From: Micromonospora sp. ALFpr18c
GTDB lineage: Bacteria > Actinomycetota > Actinomycetes > Mycobacteriales > Micromonosporaceae
Assembly (NCBI RefSeq): GCF_008868155.1
Contig: NZ_WBKR01000004.1
Coordinates: forward strand, 1-64,000
Direction: 5' to 3'
Length of the DNA stretch: 64,000 nt
Shown: positions 31,797 to 41,872 of the stretch, piece after piece
Layout: every line of letters begins with the position of its first letter
How positions within the stretch are numbered: position 1 is the first letter of the stretch
Position numbers and translations under genes: made by a program
Notes under the pieces: model-generated
The model's input: the letters and a program-made list of their open reading frames with translations, nothing else
Told to the model about the DNA's origin: nothing
The model's database searches: none

Positions 31797-31967
31797 CTAG
31801 AAGTTGCCGGCCGAGTTGCACTTCACGCCCTGGTCGAGGCAGTTGCGCACCCGTGCGGCGAGCGCCTCGTCCTTCCAGGCGTTGAAGAAGTCGGCGTGCA
31901 TCGAGAACGACGTGCCGGACGCGAGGGTGATGCCGTCGGTGTTCGCGCTCAACGGGTACGAGATCAT
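31797..31967 (-). pseudogene. C-terminal remnant of a DUF1996-like secreted protein
   Basis: The last 56 codons of a minus-strand frame encode a segment resembling the C-terminal end of DUF1996-domain proteins: GITLASGTSFSMHADFFNAW, then a helix with RVRNCLDQGVKC. Upstream in that frame the translation turns into unstructured Arg/Ala-rich sequence, with no signal peptide or domain body. I read it as the 3' stub of a deleted gene that still retains its terminator hairpin. The rest of 31653-32074 holds no gene that I can see. The family assignment rests on pattern memory of the C-terminal motif. Confidence 0.5.
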
Positions 31968-32074
31968 CGCCCTGCGCCGGCTCGCGGGCCGGCCGATGGC
32001 GGCACGGGTGCCCGCCCGGCTGCCCTGAACCGCCGACCGGGGTTCAGGACAGCCGAGATCGCGGGCCTCCGACG

Positions 32075-32770
32075 CTAGGCGCGCCCGGCGTCGAGGGTGA
32101 GATTGACACCGTTGGCGGCCGCGTTCTCCAGCAGGAAGACGCATCCGTCGACGATCTGCCGCATGGTGGGCAGCTCCCCGGTCAGGGAGATCTTGCGCAG
32201 GGGGTCGAGGATGGCCTGCTTGTCCACCCACGCGGGACTGTCGGCGACCGCGCCCGGGTGGATCGAGTTGACCCGCGCCGGGGCGAGTTCCACGCTCAGG
32301 GTGCGCACCATGCCCATCACCCCGGCATTGACGGTGGACAGCACGGTGGAACCCGGGTAGGGATGGTCTTTCGCCATCCCACCGAACAGCAGCACGGCGG
32401 CACCCGGTGCGAGGCGGTCGCGCAGGGCGGCCGCCACCGCGGCATAGCCGACGATCTTGGTGGTCGCGAGCGTCACCGCGTCCTCCACCGAGAAGGACCC
32501 GACGGTGTTGCGGTCTCGGATCATGCCGGCGACAGCGACCCGGTCCACCCGCTCCACCGTGCTCAGCGCCTCCGCCACCGACTCCGGCTGGGACAGGTCG
32601 AGCGCCAGTCCGGACACGTGACCCCCGGTCTCGGCGTGAAGTCGCTTCGCCTCGGCCTCGGCCCGTTCCGCTGCCCGTCCGGTAATGGTCACCTCGTCAC
32701 CCCGCCTGGCGTACTCGGCGGCCAATTCGCGACCGATGCCCTGAGTGGCGCCCACCACAAGGATTCTCAC
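32075..32770 (-). CDS. Atypical short-chain dehydrogenase-like protein without the YxxxK pair
   Basis: A 231-residue SDR-fold protein. The cofactor loop is intact (ILVVGATQGIGRELAAEYARRG), followed by ALDLSQPES. Where classical SDRs have Tyr-x-x-x-Lys, this protein has TVLSTVNAGVMGMVRTLSVEL, so the catalytic Tyr and Lys are absent. The later NSIHPGAV segment is normal. Related actinobacterial proteins with NAGVEG-type motifs exist and may bind NAD(P) without classical catalysis. I used the GTG at 32770 (VRILVVG), preceded by GAGCAGG; the longer frame start at 32839 lies in likely promoter DNA. Confidence 0.8.
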   Translation of the reverse strand: MRILVVGATQGIGRELAAEYARRGDEVTITGRAAERAEAEAKRLHAETGGHVSGLALDLSQPESVAEALSTVERVDRVAVAGMIRDRNTVGSFSVEDAVTLATTKIVGYAAVAAALRDRLAPGAAVLLFGGMAKDHPYPGSTVLSTVNAGVMGMVRTLSVELAPARVNSIHPGAVADSPAWVDKQAILDPLRKISLTGELPTMRQIVDGCVFLLENAAANGVNLTLDAGRA

Positions 32771-33056
32771 AACCTGCTCACTCTCTACGGTCTGGAAATT
32801 CACCGTACCTGTCACGAAACCCGAGCAGCGGTGGTTCACCGCTGCCCCAATGTAGTCACGTGTCTCGACATCCGCGTTGGTGCGGTTGCGGACGTCAGTC
32901 GCCGGTCAGTCGGAATAAAGCGGTCGTACACCGGCCCTCCCTAGTCTTTGCAAGCGTGGAAGGTTGACAGGTCGACTGTCACCAGAACGCGACTGCCGGG
33001 ACATGGCGTCGCCACCACGCCGTTGCCAACATTTACGGAGTAGTTGAACCCGCGCC

Positions 33057-34724
33057 ATGCCCGCGATGAAGAAGACCAGAACCGCGCCGCGCCGCCTCGA
33101 TCAGGCGTGGACCCGCGGCGTTGAGCCGTCCGGTATCGACGATTTCGCCGCCGCCGAGTACGGGAAGCTGTTCGCGTCCTTTGCTGTGGACACCGACGGC
33201 ACGGTCGCGGTGACCGAACTCGTGGACCGGCTGCGCGTTGCGGGCATCTCCGAGACGGACCCGCGCCTGGTCGAGGTGCGGGCCGCCACCAGCGCCGACG
33301 GTCGGGCGCGGATCGATCTGGCCGGCTTCATCGCGCTGTGCAGGACGGGTGGCGGTGTCATCGAGAGGTCACTTCGCGGGGACCTCGTCATTCCGGACTT
33401 CGCCGCGTTGCAGACGGAGATATTCGCGATCTTCGAGGGCCTCCGGGATGTCGAGGATGGGCGGGTCGCCGACTACATCCCGCAGTTGGGCCGGGTGGAT
33501 CCGGAGAAGTTCGGCATCGCGTTGTGCACCACCGACGGCCAGCGCGCCGCGGTGGGGGACGCGGAGACCCCGTTCTGCGTCCAGTCGGTCTGCAAGCCGA
33601 TCAACTACTGTCTCGCGCTGGAGCAGCACGGTGCCGAACAGGTGCACCGGCACGTCGGGCGGGAGCCCAGCGGTCGCGGGTTCAACGAGTTGACGTTGAA
33701 CAACGAGGGGCTTCCGCACAACCCGATGATCAATTCTGGGGCGATCATGTGTTGTTCGCTGCTGCGCCCCAGTTGGGAGATGGCCGACCGTTTCGACCAC
33801 GTGGCCGAGACGTGGCGCCGGTTGGCCGGGGGCGGGACGGTCGGTTTCAACAATGCCGTCTATCTCTCGGAACGGCGTTCGGCGGATCGGAACTTCGCTC
33901 TCGGGTACTTCATGCGCGAGCACCAGGCCTTTCCGGACGGGACCGACCTCACCGAGACGCTGGAGTTCTACTTCCAGTGCTGTTCCATCGAGGTCGACGC
34001 CCGGTCGTTGTCGGTCGTGGCCGCCTCGCTCGCCAACGGTGGTGTCAATCCCCTCACCCGGGAGCGGATCTTCTCCGCCGACACCGCGCGCAAGTGTCTG
34101 TCGCTGATGTCCTCGTGCGGGATGTACGACTATTCCGGTGAGTTCGCCTTCACCATCGGCCTGCCGGCGAAGAGCGGCGTCTCCGGCGGACTCATGATCG
34201 TGGTTCCCGGCGTGATGGGCATCTGCGTCTGGTCGCCGCGCCTCGACGCGCTCGGCAACTCCGTCCGGGGGGTCGCGTTCTGCAAGGAACTGATCAACCG
34301 GTTCAACTTCCACGTCTACGACTCGTTGGCCGCCGGCGAGGACTCCGGCAAGCGCGATCCGCGGCGCGGGAGGAACGAGGACGAGGTGGGGTCGACCACG
34401 CGGTTGCTCTGGGCCGCCAGTCACGGCGATCTGGAGTACGTCCGGCTCGCGCTCGCGGCGGGGAAGGATCCGAACTCCGCCGACTACGACCGGCGGACCG
34501 CGCTGCACCTCGCGGCCTCCGACGGAAACCTCGACGTGGTCCAGTACCTCCTGGACCGCGGGGCCGATCCGACGCTGCGGGACCGTTGGGGAGGCACCGC
34601 GCTCTCCGACGCCGAGCGAGGAGCACATGACAACGTTGTCACCGTGCTCACCTCGACGCTGGGCGAAAGCCGGGCGTCAGCCACCCACCTCCTACGAACC
34701 GACGAGCCGCTCGCGGCGGTCTGA
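33057..34724 (+). CDS. Glutaminase with animal-type architecture (N-terminal helical domain, glutaminase, ankyrin)
   Basis: A 555-residue enzyme converting glutamine to glutamate and ammonia. The N terminus (about 30-105) resembles the EF-hand-like helical domain of animal glutaminases, with LRVAGISETDPRLVEV. The catalytic core (about 115-425) has VADYIPQLGRV (catalytic Tyr), FCVQSVCKPINYC (nucleophile Ser and Lys of SxxK), EPSGRGFNELTLN, HNPMINSGAI, SCGMYDYSGEFAF and PAKSGVSGG. The C terminus has ankyrin repeats (DYDRRTALHLAASDGNLDVVQYLLDRGADP). This order is that of human kidney glutaminase; ordinary bacterial GlsA has only the core. It heads a run with GSII and Amt. Confidence 0.94.
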   Translation: MPAMKKTRTAPRRLDQAWTRGVEPSGIDDFAAAEYGKLFASFAVDTDGTVAVTELVDRLRVAGISETDPRLVEVRAATSADGRARIDLAGFIALCRTGGGVIERSLRGDLVIPDFAALQTEIFAIFEGLRDVEDGRVADYIPQLGRVDPEKFGIALCTTDGQRAAVGDAETPFCVQSVCKPINYCLALEQHGAEQVHRHVGREPSGRGFNELTLNNEGLPHNPMINSGAIMCCSLLRPSWEMADRFDHVAETWRRLAGGGTVGFNNAVYLSERRSADRNFALGYFMREHQAFPDGTDLTETLEFYFQCCSIEVDARSLSVVAASLANGGVNPLTRERIFSADTARKCLSLMSSCGMYDYSGEFAFTIGLPAKSGVSGGLMIVVPGVMGICVWSPRLDALGNSVRGVAFCKELINRFNFHVYDSLAAGEDSGKRDPRRGRNEDEVGSTTRLLWAASHGDLEYVRLALAAGKDPNSADYDRRTALHLAASDGNLDVVQYLLDRGADPTLRDRWGGTALSDAERGAHDNVVTVLTSTLGESRASATHLLRTDEPLAAV

Positions 34725-34788
34725 GACGCCGGTTCGACCGATCACGATTTCGTGGGCCATCCGGCCCGGACACAGGAGAAAGAGACCC

Positions 34789-35808
34789 ATGGCGTACAAG
34801 GCTGAATACATCTGGATCGACGGCACCACGCCGACCGCGAAGCTCCGGTCGAAGACGAAGATCATCGAGGACGGCGTCGCGCCGGGCACGTGGGGCTTCG
34901 ACGGCTCCAGCACCAACCAGGCCGAGGGCAGCAGCTCCGACCGCGTCCTCGAGCCGGTCGCCACCTACGCCGACCCCATCCGCGGCGGTGCGCACCTGCT
35001 GGTGCTGTGCGAGGTGTTCAACATCGACGGCACCCCGCACGAGTCCAACACGCGGGCGCTGCTGCGCCCGGTGGCCGAGCAGTTCGCGGCCCAGGAGTCG
35101 CTGTTCGGCATCGAGCAGGAGTACACCTTCTTCAAGGGCTCCCGCCCGCTGGGCTTCCCGGACGGCGGCTACCCGGCCCCGCAGGGTGGCTACTACTGCG
35201 GCGTCGGCGCCGACGAGATCTACGGCCGCGCCGTGGTCGAGAAGCACCTGGACAACTGCCTCGCCGCGGGCCTGTCCCTCTCCGGCATCAACGCCGAGGT
35301 CATGCCCGGCCAGTGGGAGTTCCAGGTCGGCCCGCTGTCCCCGCTGGAGGTCGCCGACCAGCTGTGGGTCGCCCGCTGGCTCCTGCACCGCACGGCCGAG
35401 GAGTTCGGCATCTCCGCGACCCTGGAGCCGAAGCCCGCGCGGGGTGACTGGAACGGCGCCGGCGCCCACACCAACTTCTCGACGCGTGCCATGCGGGAGA
35501 ACTACACGGCGATCATCGAGGCCTGTGAGGCCCTCGGCCGGGGCGACAAGCCCGCGGAGCACATCCGCAGCTACGGCGCCGGCGTCGAGGCCCGCCTGAC
35601 CGGCGCGCACGAGACGGCTCCCTGGAACGAGTACAGCTACGGCGTCTCCGACCGCGGCGCCTCGGTGCGCATCCCGTGGCAGGTGGAGATCGACAAGAAG
35701 GGCTACATCGAGGACCGCCGGCCCAACGCCAACGTCGACCCGTACACCGTCACCCGCCTCATCGTCGACACCTGCTGCAGCGCCCTGGAGGCCGCCGACC
35801 TTGTGTGA
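34789..35808 (+). CDS. glnII: Glutamine synthetase type II (eukaryote-type)
   Basis: A 339-residue GSII that makes glutamine from glutamate, ammonia and ATP, as a decamer. The short length and motifs distinguish it from GSI: GTWGFDGSSTNQAEGSSSD at the N terminus, GIEQEYTFFKG, NAEVMPGQWEFQVGP, GDWNGAGAHTNFST (ATP region) and EDRRPNANVDPYTV at the C terminus. No adenylylation-site loop is present. AGGAG precedes the ATG. It lies 64 bp after the glutaminase gene and 66 bp before the ammonium transporter gene, so a transcript could encode both the making and breaking of glutamine. Confidence 0.95.
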   Translation: MAYKAEYIWIDGTTPTAKLRSKTKIIEDGVAPGTWGFDGSSTNQAEGSSSDRVLEPVATYADPIRGGAHLLVLCEVFNIDGTPHESNTRALLRPVAEQFAAQESLFGIEQEYTFFKGSRPLGFPDGGYPAPQGGYYCGVGADEIYGRAVVEKHLDNCLAAGLSLSGINAEVMPGQWEFQVGPLSPLEVADQLWVARWLLHRTAEEFGISATLEPKPARGDWNGAGAHTNFSTRAMRENYTAIIEACEALGRGDKPAEHIRSYGAGVEARLTGAHETAPWNEYSYGVSDRGASVRIPWQVEIDKKGYIEDRRPNANVDPYTVTRLIVDTCCSALEAADLV

Positions 35809-35874
35809 GGTCTGCGGTCCGCGCTCACGGACGACATTCCAACCACGCCGCACTGACGCGGCAGTTATCAAGAC

Positions 35875-37209
35875 ATGGAGTACATCTCGATGCCAGACGG
35901 CTTCGACGCGGGTGATACCGCATTCGTGCTGATCAGCGCCGCGCTGGTCATGCTGATGACCCCGGGCCTGGCGTTCTTCTACGGCGGCATGGTTCGCGTG
36001 AAGAGCGTGCTCAACATGCTGCTGATGAGCTTCATCAGCCTGGGCATCGTCAGCGTGCTCTGGGTGACCTACGGATACTCGCTCGCCTTCGGTGAGGACG
36101 TCGGTGGCAGTGGGCTCGTCGGTGACCTGGCCAACGTGGGTATGAGCGGAATCTCGGACACCACGTTGACGGGCAGCATTCCGGTGCTCGCCTTCGCGGT
36201 CTTCCAGATGATGTTCGCCGTCATCACGCCGGCGCTGATCAGCGGGGCGATCGCCGACCGTGCCAAGTTCGGTGCGTGGATGCTGTTCGTCGCGCTCTGG
36301 GTGACCGTGGTGTACTTCCCGGTGGCCCACTGGGTGTGGCAGGCCGACGGCTGGATCTTCAAGCTCGGCGTGAAGGACTTCGCCGGAGGCACGGCGGTCC
36401 ACATCAACGCCGGCATGGCCGCCCTCGGCGCGCTTCTGGTCCTCGGCAACCGGGTCGGCTTCCGGCGGGAGTCGATGCGGGCGCACAGCCTGCCGCTCGT
36501 GATGCTCGGCTCGGGCCTGCTGTGGTTCGGGTGGTTCGGCTTCAACGCCGGATCGGCCCTCGCCGCGAACGGCACCGCCAGCGTCGCCTTCATGAACACC
36601 CAGGTCGCGGCCGGTGCCGGCATGATCGGTTGGCTCGTCTGGGAGCGCGTACGCAAGGGTGGCTTCACCTCCCTGGGCGCCGCGTCGGGTGCGGTCGCCG
36701 GTCTGGTGGCCATCACCCCGGCCTGCGCGGTCGTGAACACCTGGGGTGCGATCGCCATCGGTGTCATCGCCGGCGTCGTCTGCGCCTGGGCCGTCAGCCT
36801 GAAGGACCGGTTCGGCTACGACGACTCGCTGGACGTCGTGGCGGTGCACGCGGTCGGCGGTTTCGTGGGCACGCTCCTCATCGGAGTGTTCGACACCACG
36901 GACGGCCTCGTCGCCGGTGCCGGTGCCGAGCAGTTGCTCAAGCAGGCGGTCGGTGCCTTCGCCGTCGCCGCGTACTCGGTCGCACTGACGTGGCTGCTCG
37001 TCAAGATCATTGACATGACGATCGGCTTCCGGGTGCGGCGGGAGGACGAGGTCAGCGGCATCGACCAGATCCTGCACGCGGAGAGCGCCTACGACTTCGA
37101 CACGAGCAAGGTGCACACCGCCCCCGCCGGCTCGACCGCCGACCGGGCGCAGGACAAGACCGCTCAGCACCAGATCAGCGGTGTCGTCAACGGTCCGTAC
37201 ACCCGCTGA
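35875..37209 (+). CDS. amtB: Ammonium transporter (Amt/AmtB family)
   Basis: A 444-residue, roughly 11-helix ammonium channel. Typical features are the N-terminal LISAALVMLMTPGLAFFYGGMV, the first pore histidine in VYFPVAHWVW, the second in LDVVAVHAVGGFVGTLL, and FNAGSALAANG. The C-terminal tail is longer than usual (about 45 residues after EDEVSGIDQILHAESAYDFD). The start ATG at 35875 has no strong Shine-Dalgarno; an ATG at 35890 (MPDGFDAG) is an alternative that matches the family N terminus better. It imports ammonium for the preceding glutamine synthetase. No glnK/PII gene follows here. Confidence 0.95.
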   Translation: MEYISMPDGFDAGDTAFVLISAALVMLMTPGLAFFYGGMVRVKSVLNMLLMSFISLGIVSVLWVTYGYSLAFGEDVGGSGLVGDLANVGMSGISDTTLTGSIPVLAFAVFQMMFAVITPALISGAIADRAKFGAWMLFVALWVTVVYFPVAHWVWQADGWIFKLGVKDFAGGTAVHINAGMAALGALLVLGNRVGFRRESMRAHSLPLVMLGSGLLWFGWFGFNAGSALAANGTASVAFMNTQVAAGAGMIGWLVWERVRKGGFTSLGAASGAVAGLVAITPACAVVNTWGAIAIGVIAGVVCAWAVSLKDRFGYDDSLDVVAVHAVGGFVGTLLIGVFDTTDGLVAGAGAEQLLKQAVGAFAVAAYSVALTWLLVKIIDMTIGFRVRREDEVSGIDQILHAESAYDFDTSKVHTAPAGSTADRAQDKTAQHQISGVVNGPYTR

Positions 37210-37236
37210 CCGACTGCGACGGACGTCGCTGCCGTC

Positions 37237-37271
37237 CGGACCGGGAGGGGTGCCCCAACCCTCCCGGTCCG
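37237..37271 (+). terminator. Perfect 13-bp hairpin after amt
   Basis: CGGACCGGGAGGG at 37237-37249 pairs perfectly with 37259-37271 around a 9-base loop, 28 bp after the amt stop. The remaining 240 bp to the MerR gene hold no gene that I can support. Confidence 0.8.
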
Positions 37272-37510
37272 CTGGCGTGGGAGACCTCGCTCGGATCGAG
37301 TCGGGGATCGGTGGCAGTTCAGCAGCGCGATGCTCGGCGTGTCGAATTGCTCAGCCGCCAACGATCGAGCCGACTCACGGCGCTTTCGGTCCAGCGGCGG
37401 TCGCGGCGGCCCGTGCTCAATGACGGTCCGTCGCGGGGGCTACGCTGGAACCTGACGCTGACGTTAGAGGCAAGTGTTGTGCCGGCGTCACCAGGTGAGG
37501 GGGAGAGATC

Positions 37511-37894
37511 GTGCGGATCGGTGAGCTCGCCAGCAGCACCGGCGTGTCGGTGCGAGCGCTGCGCTACTACGAGGAGCAGGGGCTGCTCGCGTCCACCCGC
37601 AGCAACGGCGGCCAGCGCCACTACGGCGATGCCGCCGCCGACCGGGTGCACCTGATCCAGATGCTGTACGCGGCCGGCCTGTCCAGCAGGACGATCCTGG
37701 ACCTCCTGCCCTGCGTGGACGCGAAGGTCAGCACGCCGCAGTCCCGCGCCCTGCTGAACGCCGAACGCGCCCGCATCGACGAGCAGATCACTCGACTCGT
37801 GCAGGCCAGGGACCGGCTCGACGCGGTCATCGCGCACAGCCAGAGCTCGGCCAGTGGCTGCACCACGGCGGACGCCGCCGCGGTGGCGGCATAA
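37511..37894 (+). CDS. MerR-family transcriptional regulator
   Basis: A 127-residue regulator. The N-terminal winged helix reads RIGELASSTGVSVRALRYYEEQGLL, then LASTRSNGGQRHYGDAAADRV, followed by the dimer coiled coil (ALLNAERARIDEQITRLVQARDRLDAVI). Only one cysteine occurs in the middle (LLPCVDAK) and one near the end (SGCTTAD), without a clear metal-binding trio, so an organic ligand or redox signal is as likely as a metal. The GTG at 37511 is preceded by GGGGGAGA. Its target gene is not obvious; the next same-strand gene is the flavin oxidase 383 bp away. Confidence 0.9.
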   Translation: MRIGELASSTGVSVRALRYYEEQGLLASTRSNGGQRHYGDAAADRVHLIQMLYAAGLSSRTILDLLPCVDAKVSTPQSRALLNAERARIDEQITRLVQARDRLDAVIAHSQSSASGCTTADAAAVAA

Positions 37895-37951
37895 CCGGCG
37901 GCGCTGCTCACCGGCGGGGACGCCGCGATCCGCGCGGCGCCGGGCGGTCGG

Positions 37952-38071
37952 TCAGGTGACCGTCCTGGCGAGCAGGTCACCGACGGCGGCGCGGACGGGG
38001 TCGGACGCCGCCGGGGTCTGCCCGGCCGAGCCGAACCCGACCCTGTTACCGGCGGCGTCGGTCGCGATCAC
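37952..38071 (-). pseudogene. Short coding-like fragment, possible gene remnant
   Basis: Inside the 383-bp gap between merR and the flavin oxidase gene, the minus strand has a 39-codon frame (VIATDAAGNRVGFGSAGQ... ending LLARTVT) with nearly all codons ending in G or C, as in real genes here. The frame stays open a little further upstream (FGWSDPGGS), and an overlapping frame gives ARMLDEADLRVE. It may be a frameshifted 3' remnant or a small gene. I recognise no family. The rest of this gap shows only a likely promoter for the next gene. Confidence 0.3.
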
Positions 38072-38277
38072 GGAACCACCCGGGTCACTCCACCCGAAGG
38101 TCGGCCTCGTCCAGCATCCTGGCCGCTATCCGACAACCGCGTGGAGCTGTCAAGGCAGCATCCGGCCGTGTGCAACGATCGTCGGGCAATCGCGACGACC
38201 GTCCACCGTCCCGTCCGTGCCGCACCCGCCGACGAGTACGGCACGGTCACCATGCCTCGCATCTCTTGGAGAGCACG

Positions 38278-39651
<1,374 letters not shown>

Positions 39652-39773
39652 CCCGCGCAGACCTTCGAGCTGGGCACGACGCTCGTGCGGCCCCGGTGCT
39701 GGCGCGATGACGATCGGTCCGGCGGCACGGCCCCGGCGGCCTCGCGGTGCGGCCGCCGGGGCCGACCGGGCGG

Positions 39774-40250
39774 CTAGCCCGGAAGCTTGCGGAGGACGTC
39801 GACGACGAAGCGGTGGTCGTCCAGTTGCGGAAGGCCGGACACTCCGAACCAGCCCACGACGCCGGCGCTGCGAACGCGCAGGGGCACCGCGCCGCCGGCA
39901 GCCGCGTACCGCGAGGCCGGCAGGCCGAACTTCTCGGTGAGCGTCGTCTGCTTGTCCTGGCAGAGCCGGGCCATGTACAGCGACGAGCGCTCGAACCGCA
40001 GCACCACGCGCCCCTTGCGGCGCAGCCACCCGTCGTTGTCCGCCGTCGAGCCCGGCAGACCGCTGTGGAACAGCTGGCGTCCGGTCCGCCACACGCCCAC
40101 CGAGATCGGGAGCCGCTGCTGCGCGGCGGCGGTGACGGCGAGCACGCCCAACTCGAACGCGTCGGTCTCGGTCAGGCTCGCGAGCTCCAGCTCGCTCTCC
40201 TCGCGCAGCAGCTCGTCCAGCGTCGGCCACTGGTCATGGTCGGATGACAT
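39774..40250 (-). CDS. UPF0303 haem-degrading-domain protein
   Basis: A 158-residue protein of the UPF0303 group, fold class of GlcG/HbpS-like haem-degrading-domain proteins. Recognisable segments are LPISVGVWRTGRQLFHSGLPG, NDGWLRRKGRVVLRF and the C-terminal PLRVRSAGVVGWFGVSGLPQLDDHRFVVD. The domain sometimes binds haem or cobalamin, but activity is not established for this branch. It is 29 bp... downstream-to-upstream spacing with the neighbouring SDR gene (which ends at 40285) shows they face the same way with a 34-bp gap, so the SDR gene may be read into from this one. Confidence 0.8.
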   Translation of the reverse strand: MSSDHDQWPTLDELLREESELELASLTETDAFELGVLAVTAAAQQRLPISVGVWRTGRQLFHSGLPGSTADNDGWLRRKGRVVLRFERSSLYMARLCQDKQTTLTEKFGLPASRYAAAGGAVPLRVRSAGVVGWFGVSGLPQLDDHRFVVDVLRKLPG

Positions 40251-40284
40251 GTACCTTCTCCTCGTCGAGCGGTGGGAACATCGA

Positions 40285-41745
40285 TCACCAGGCGCAGGGG
40301 GCGTAGTCCTTCAGGAAGACCCCGTGCAGGTCCTCGCCCAGCTCACCACGGACGATCGGGTCGTACACCCGGGCCGCGCCGTCGACCAGGTCGAGTGGGG
40401 CGTGGAAGCCCTCGTCGGCCAGCCGCATCTTCGTCGGGTGGGGCCGCTCGTCGGTGATCCAGCCGGTGTCGACGCTGGTCATCAGGATGCCGTCGGTCAG
40501 CATCTCCTGGGCGCTGGTCCGGGTCAGCATGTTCAACGCGGCCTTGGCCATGTTGGTGTGCGGATGCCCCGGCCCCTTGTAGCCGCGACCGAACTGACCC
40601 TCCATCGCTGAGACGTTCACGATGTACTTGCGGCGCGCCTGCGCCGCGGCCATCGCCGGTCGCAGTCGGCTGACCAGCACGAACGGCGCGGTCACGTTGC
40701 AGAGCTGCACCTCGAGCAGCTCGACCGGGTCGACCTCGTGCACCCGCTGGACCCAGCTGTTGACCGAGTCGAGGTCCGGCACCAGGCCGCCGGCGTCGAT
40801 GGCGGTGGACGCGGCGATCCGTTCCGGTGAAGCGGAGCCGCTGGTCAACGCCAGGGCGGTGAGCGCGTGCGGGGTCAGCGCGGTCGACTGCGGGCCGACG
40901 GTCAGGCTGCCCGCCGGGGCACCGTGGCCGTCCGGCTTGGCGAACGTGATCAGCTCCGGCAGCGGCCCGTCCGGCAGGGCCGCGGCCTCCGCGGCGATGA
41001 GCTGCGCGTACGCCCCGGGGGAGCGGCGAACCGTCTGCGCCGCGTTGTTGATCAGGATGTCGAGTGGCCCCTGGCTGCTGACCGAGTCGGCGAGGGCGAT
41101 CACCTGGGCGGGGTCGCGCAGGTCGATCCCGACGATCCGCAGGCGGTGCAGCCAGTCCGCGCTGTCCGGCATCGCGGCGAACCGGCGCACCGCGTCGTGG
41201 GGGAACCGCGTGGTCACCGTCGTGTGCGCGCCGTCGCGCAGCAGCCGCAACGCGATGTACATGCCGATCTTCGCCCGGCCGCCGGTGAGCAGCGCGCGCC
41301 GACCGGTCAGATCGGTGCGGGCGTCGCGGCGCTCCCGGTTGAGCGCGGCACAGGACGGGCAGAGCTGGTGGTAGAAGGCGTCGACCTCGCGGTAGCGCTG
41401 CTTGCAGACGTAGCAGCCGCGCGGGTTGTGCAGGAAGCCGGCCGTGGTGCCCTCGGTGGGCGAGGCGAGGGGGATGCCCTGGGTTTCGTCGTCGATGCGG
41501 CCCGGAGCGCCGGTCGCGGTGGCCTCCGTCACCGCACGGTCGGCCGCGAGGATGGCGTCGCGCCGTTCCTCACGTCGCCGCTGCTTGATGATCTTGTAGA
41601 GCTTCGCGGTGGCCCGCTGCACACGCACCACGTCGGGGTGGTCGGGCGGCAGGGACTCCAACGCCTCGAAGACGCTGAGACAGGTCTCCAGTCGGCTGCG
41701 GTCGATCCCATGCTGACCGTTTTCGGTAATGCTGTCTGCCGTCAT
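40285..41745 (-). CDS. SDR-fold oxidoreductase with an N-terminal zinc-ribbon-like module
   Basis: A 486-residue protein. Residues 1-100 are helical and charged (KLYKIIKQRRREERRDAILA). Then comes a four-cysteine zinc-ribbon-like element, GCYVCKQRYRE and LCPSCAALNRER, followed by an SDR domain (GRRALLTGGRAKIGMYIALRLL, INNAAQTVRRSP, YIVNVSAMEGQFGRGY). At the active site the Tyr-x-x-x-Lys is replaced by Thr-x-x-x-Lys in HTNMAKAALNML. The serine before it is present. The ATG at 41745 (MTADSITEN) is preferred to the longer frame. Function is unknown; it may be a nucleotide-binding or RNA/protein-binding regulator as well as an enzyme. Confidence 0.85.
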   Translation of the reverse strand: MTADSITENGQHGIDRSRLETCLSVFEALESLPPDHPDVVRVQRATAKLYKIIKQRRREERRDAILAADRAVTEATATGAPGRIDDETQGIPLASPTEGTTAGFLHNPRGCYVCKQRYREVDAFYHQLCPSCAALNRERRDARTDLTGRRALLTGGRAKIGMYIALRLLRDGAHTTVTTRFPHDAVRRFAAMPDSADWLHRLRIVGIDLRDPAQVIALADSVSSQGPLDILINNAAQTVRRSPGAYAQLIAAEAAALPDGPLPELITFAKPDGHGAPAGSLTVGPQSTALTPHALTALALTSGSASPERIAASTAIDAGGLVPDLDSVNSWVQRVHEVDPVELLEVQLCNVTAPFVLVSRLRPAMAAAQARRKYIVNVSAMEGQFGRGYKGPGHPHTNMAKAALNMLTRTSAQEMLTDGILMTSVDTGWITDERPHPTKMRLADEGFHAPLDLVDGAARVYDPIVRGELGEDLHGVFLKDYAPCAW

Positions 41746-41872
41746 GCGCCTTTGTCTCGTCCCGTTCCCCACGCCGGTTTCCCCCGGCCCGCCCACGTCC
41801 GACCCGGAACTGTACGCACTTCACGGCCGCGGCTGCATCCCGTGCGTCGGCACATCGGCGGGCAGGGGAGTG

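Noticed and set aside
32950-33010. Possible GlnR box before the glutaminase gene
   Set aside because: GTCAC occurs, but the second half (GAAAC-like) at the right spacing does not; only TTGACA-like promoter resemblance remains.
37450-37490. Possible MerR-type operator (CCTGACGCTGACGTTAGAGG)
   Set aside because: Position before merR is right, but the dyad symmetry is weak when written out (only the outer three bases pair), so I do not list it as a site.
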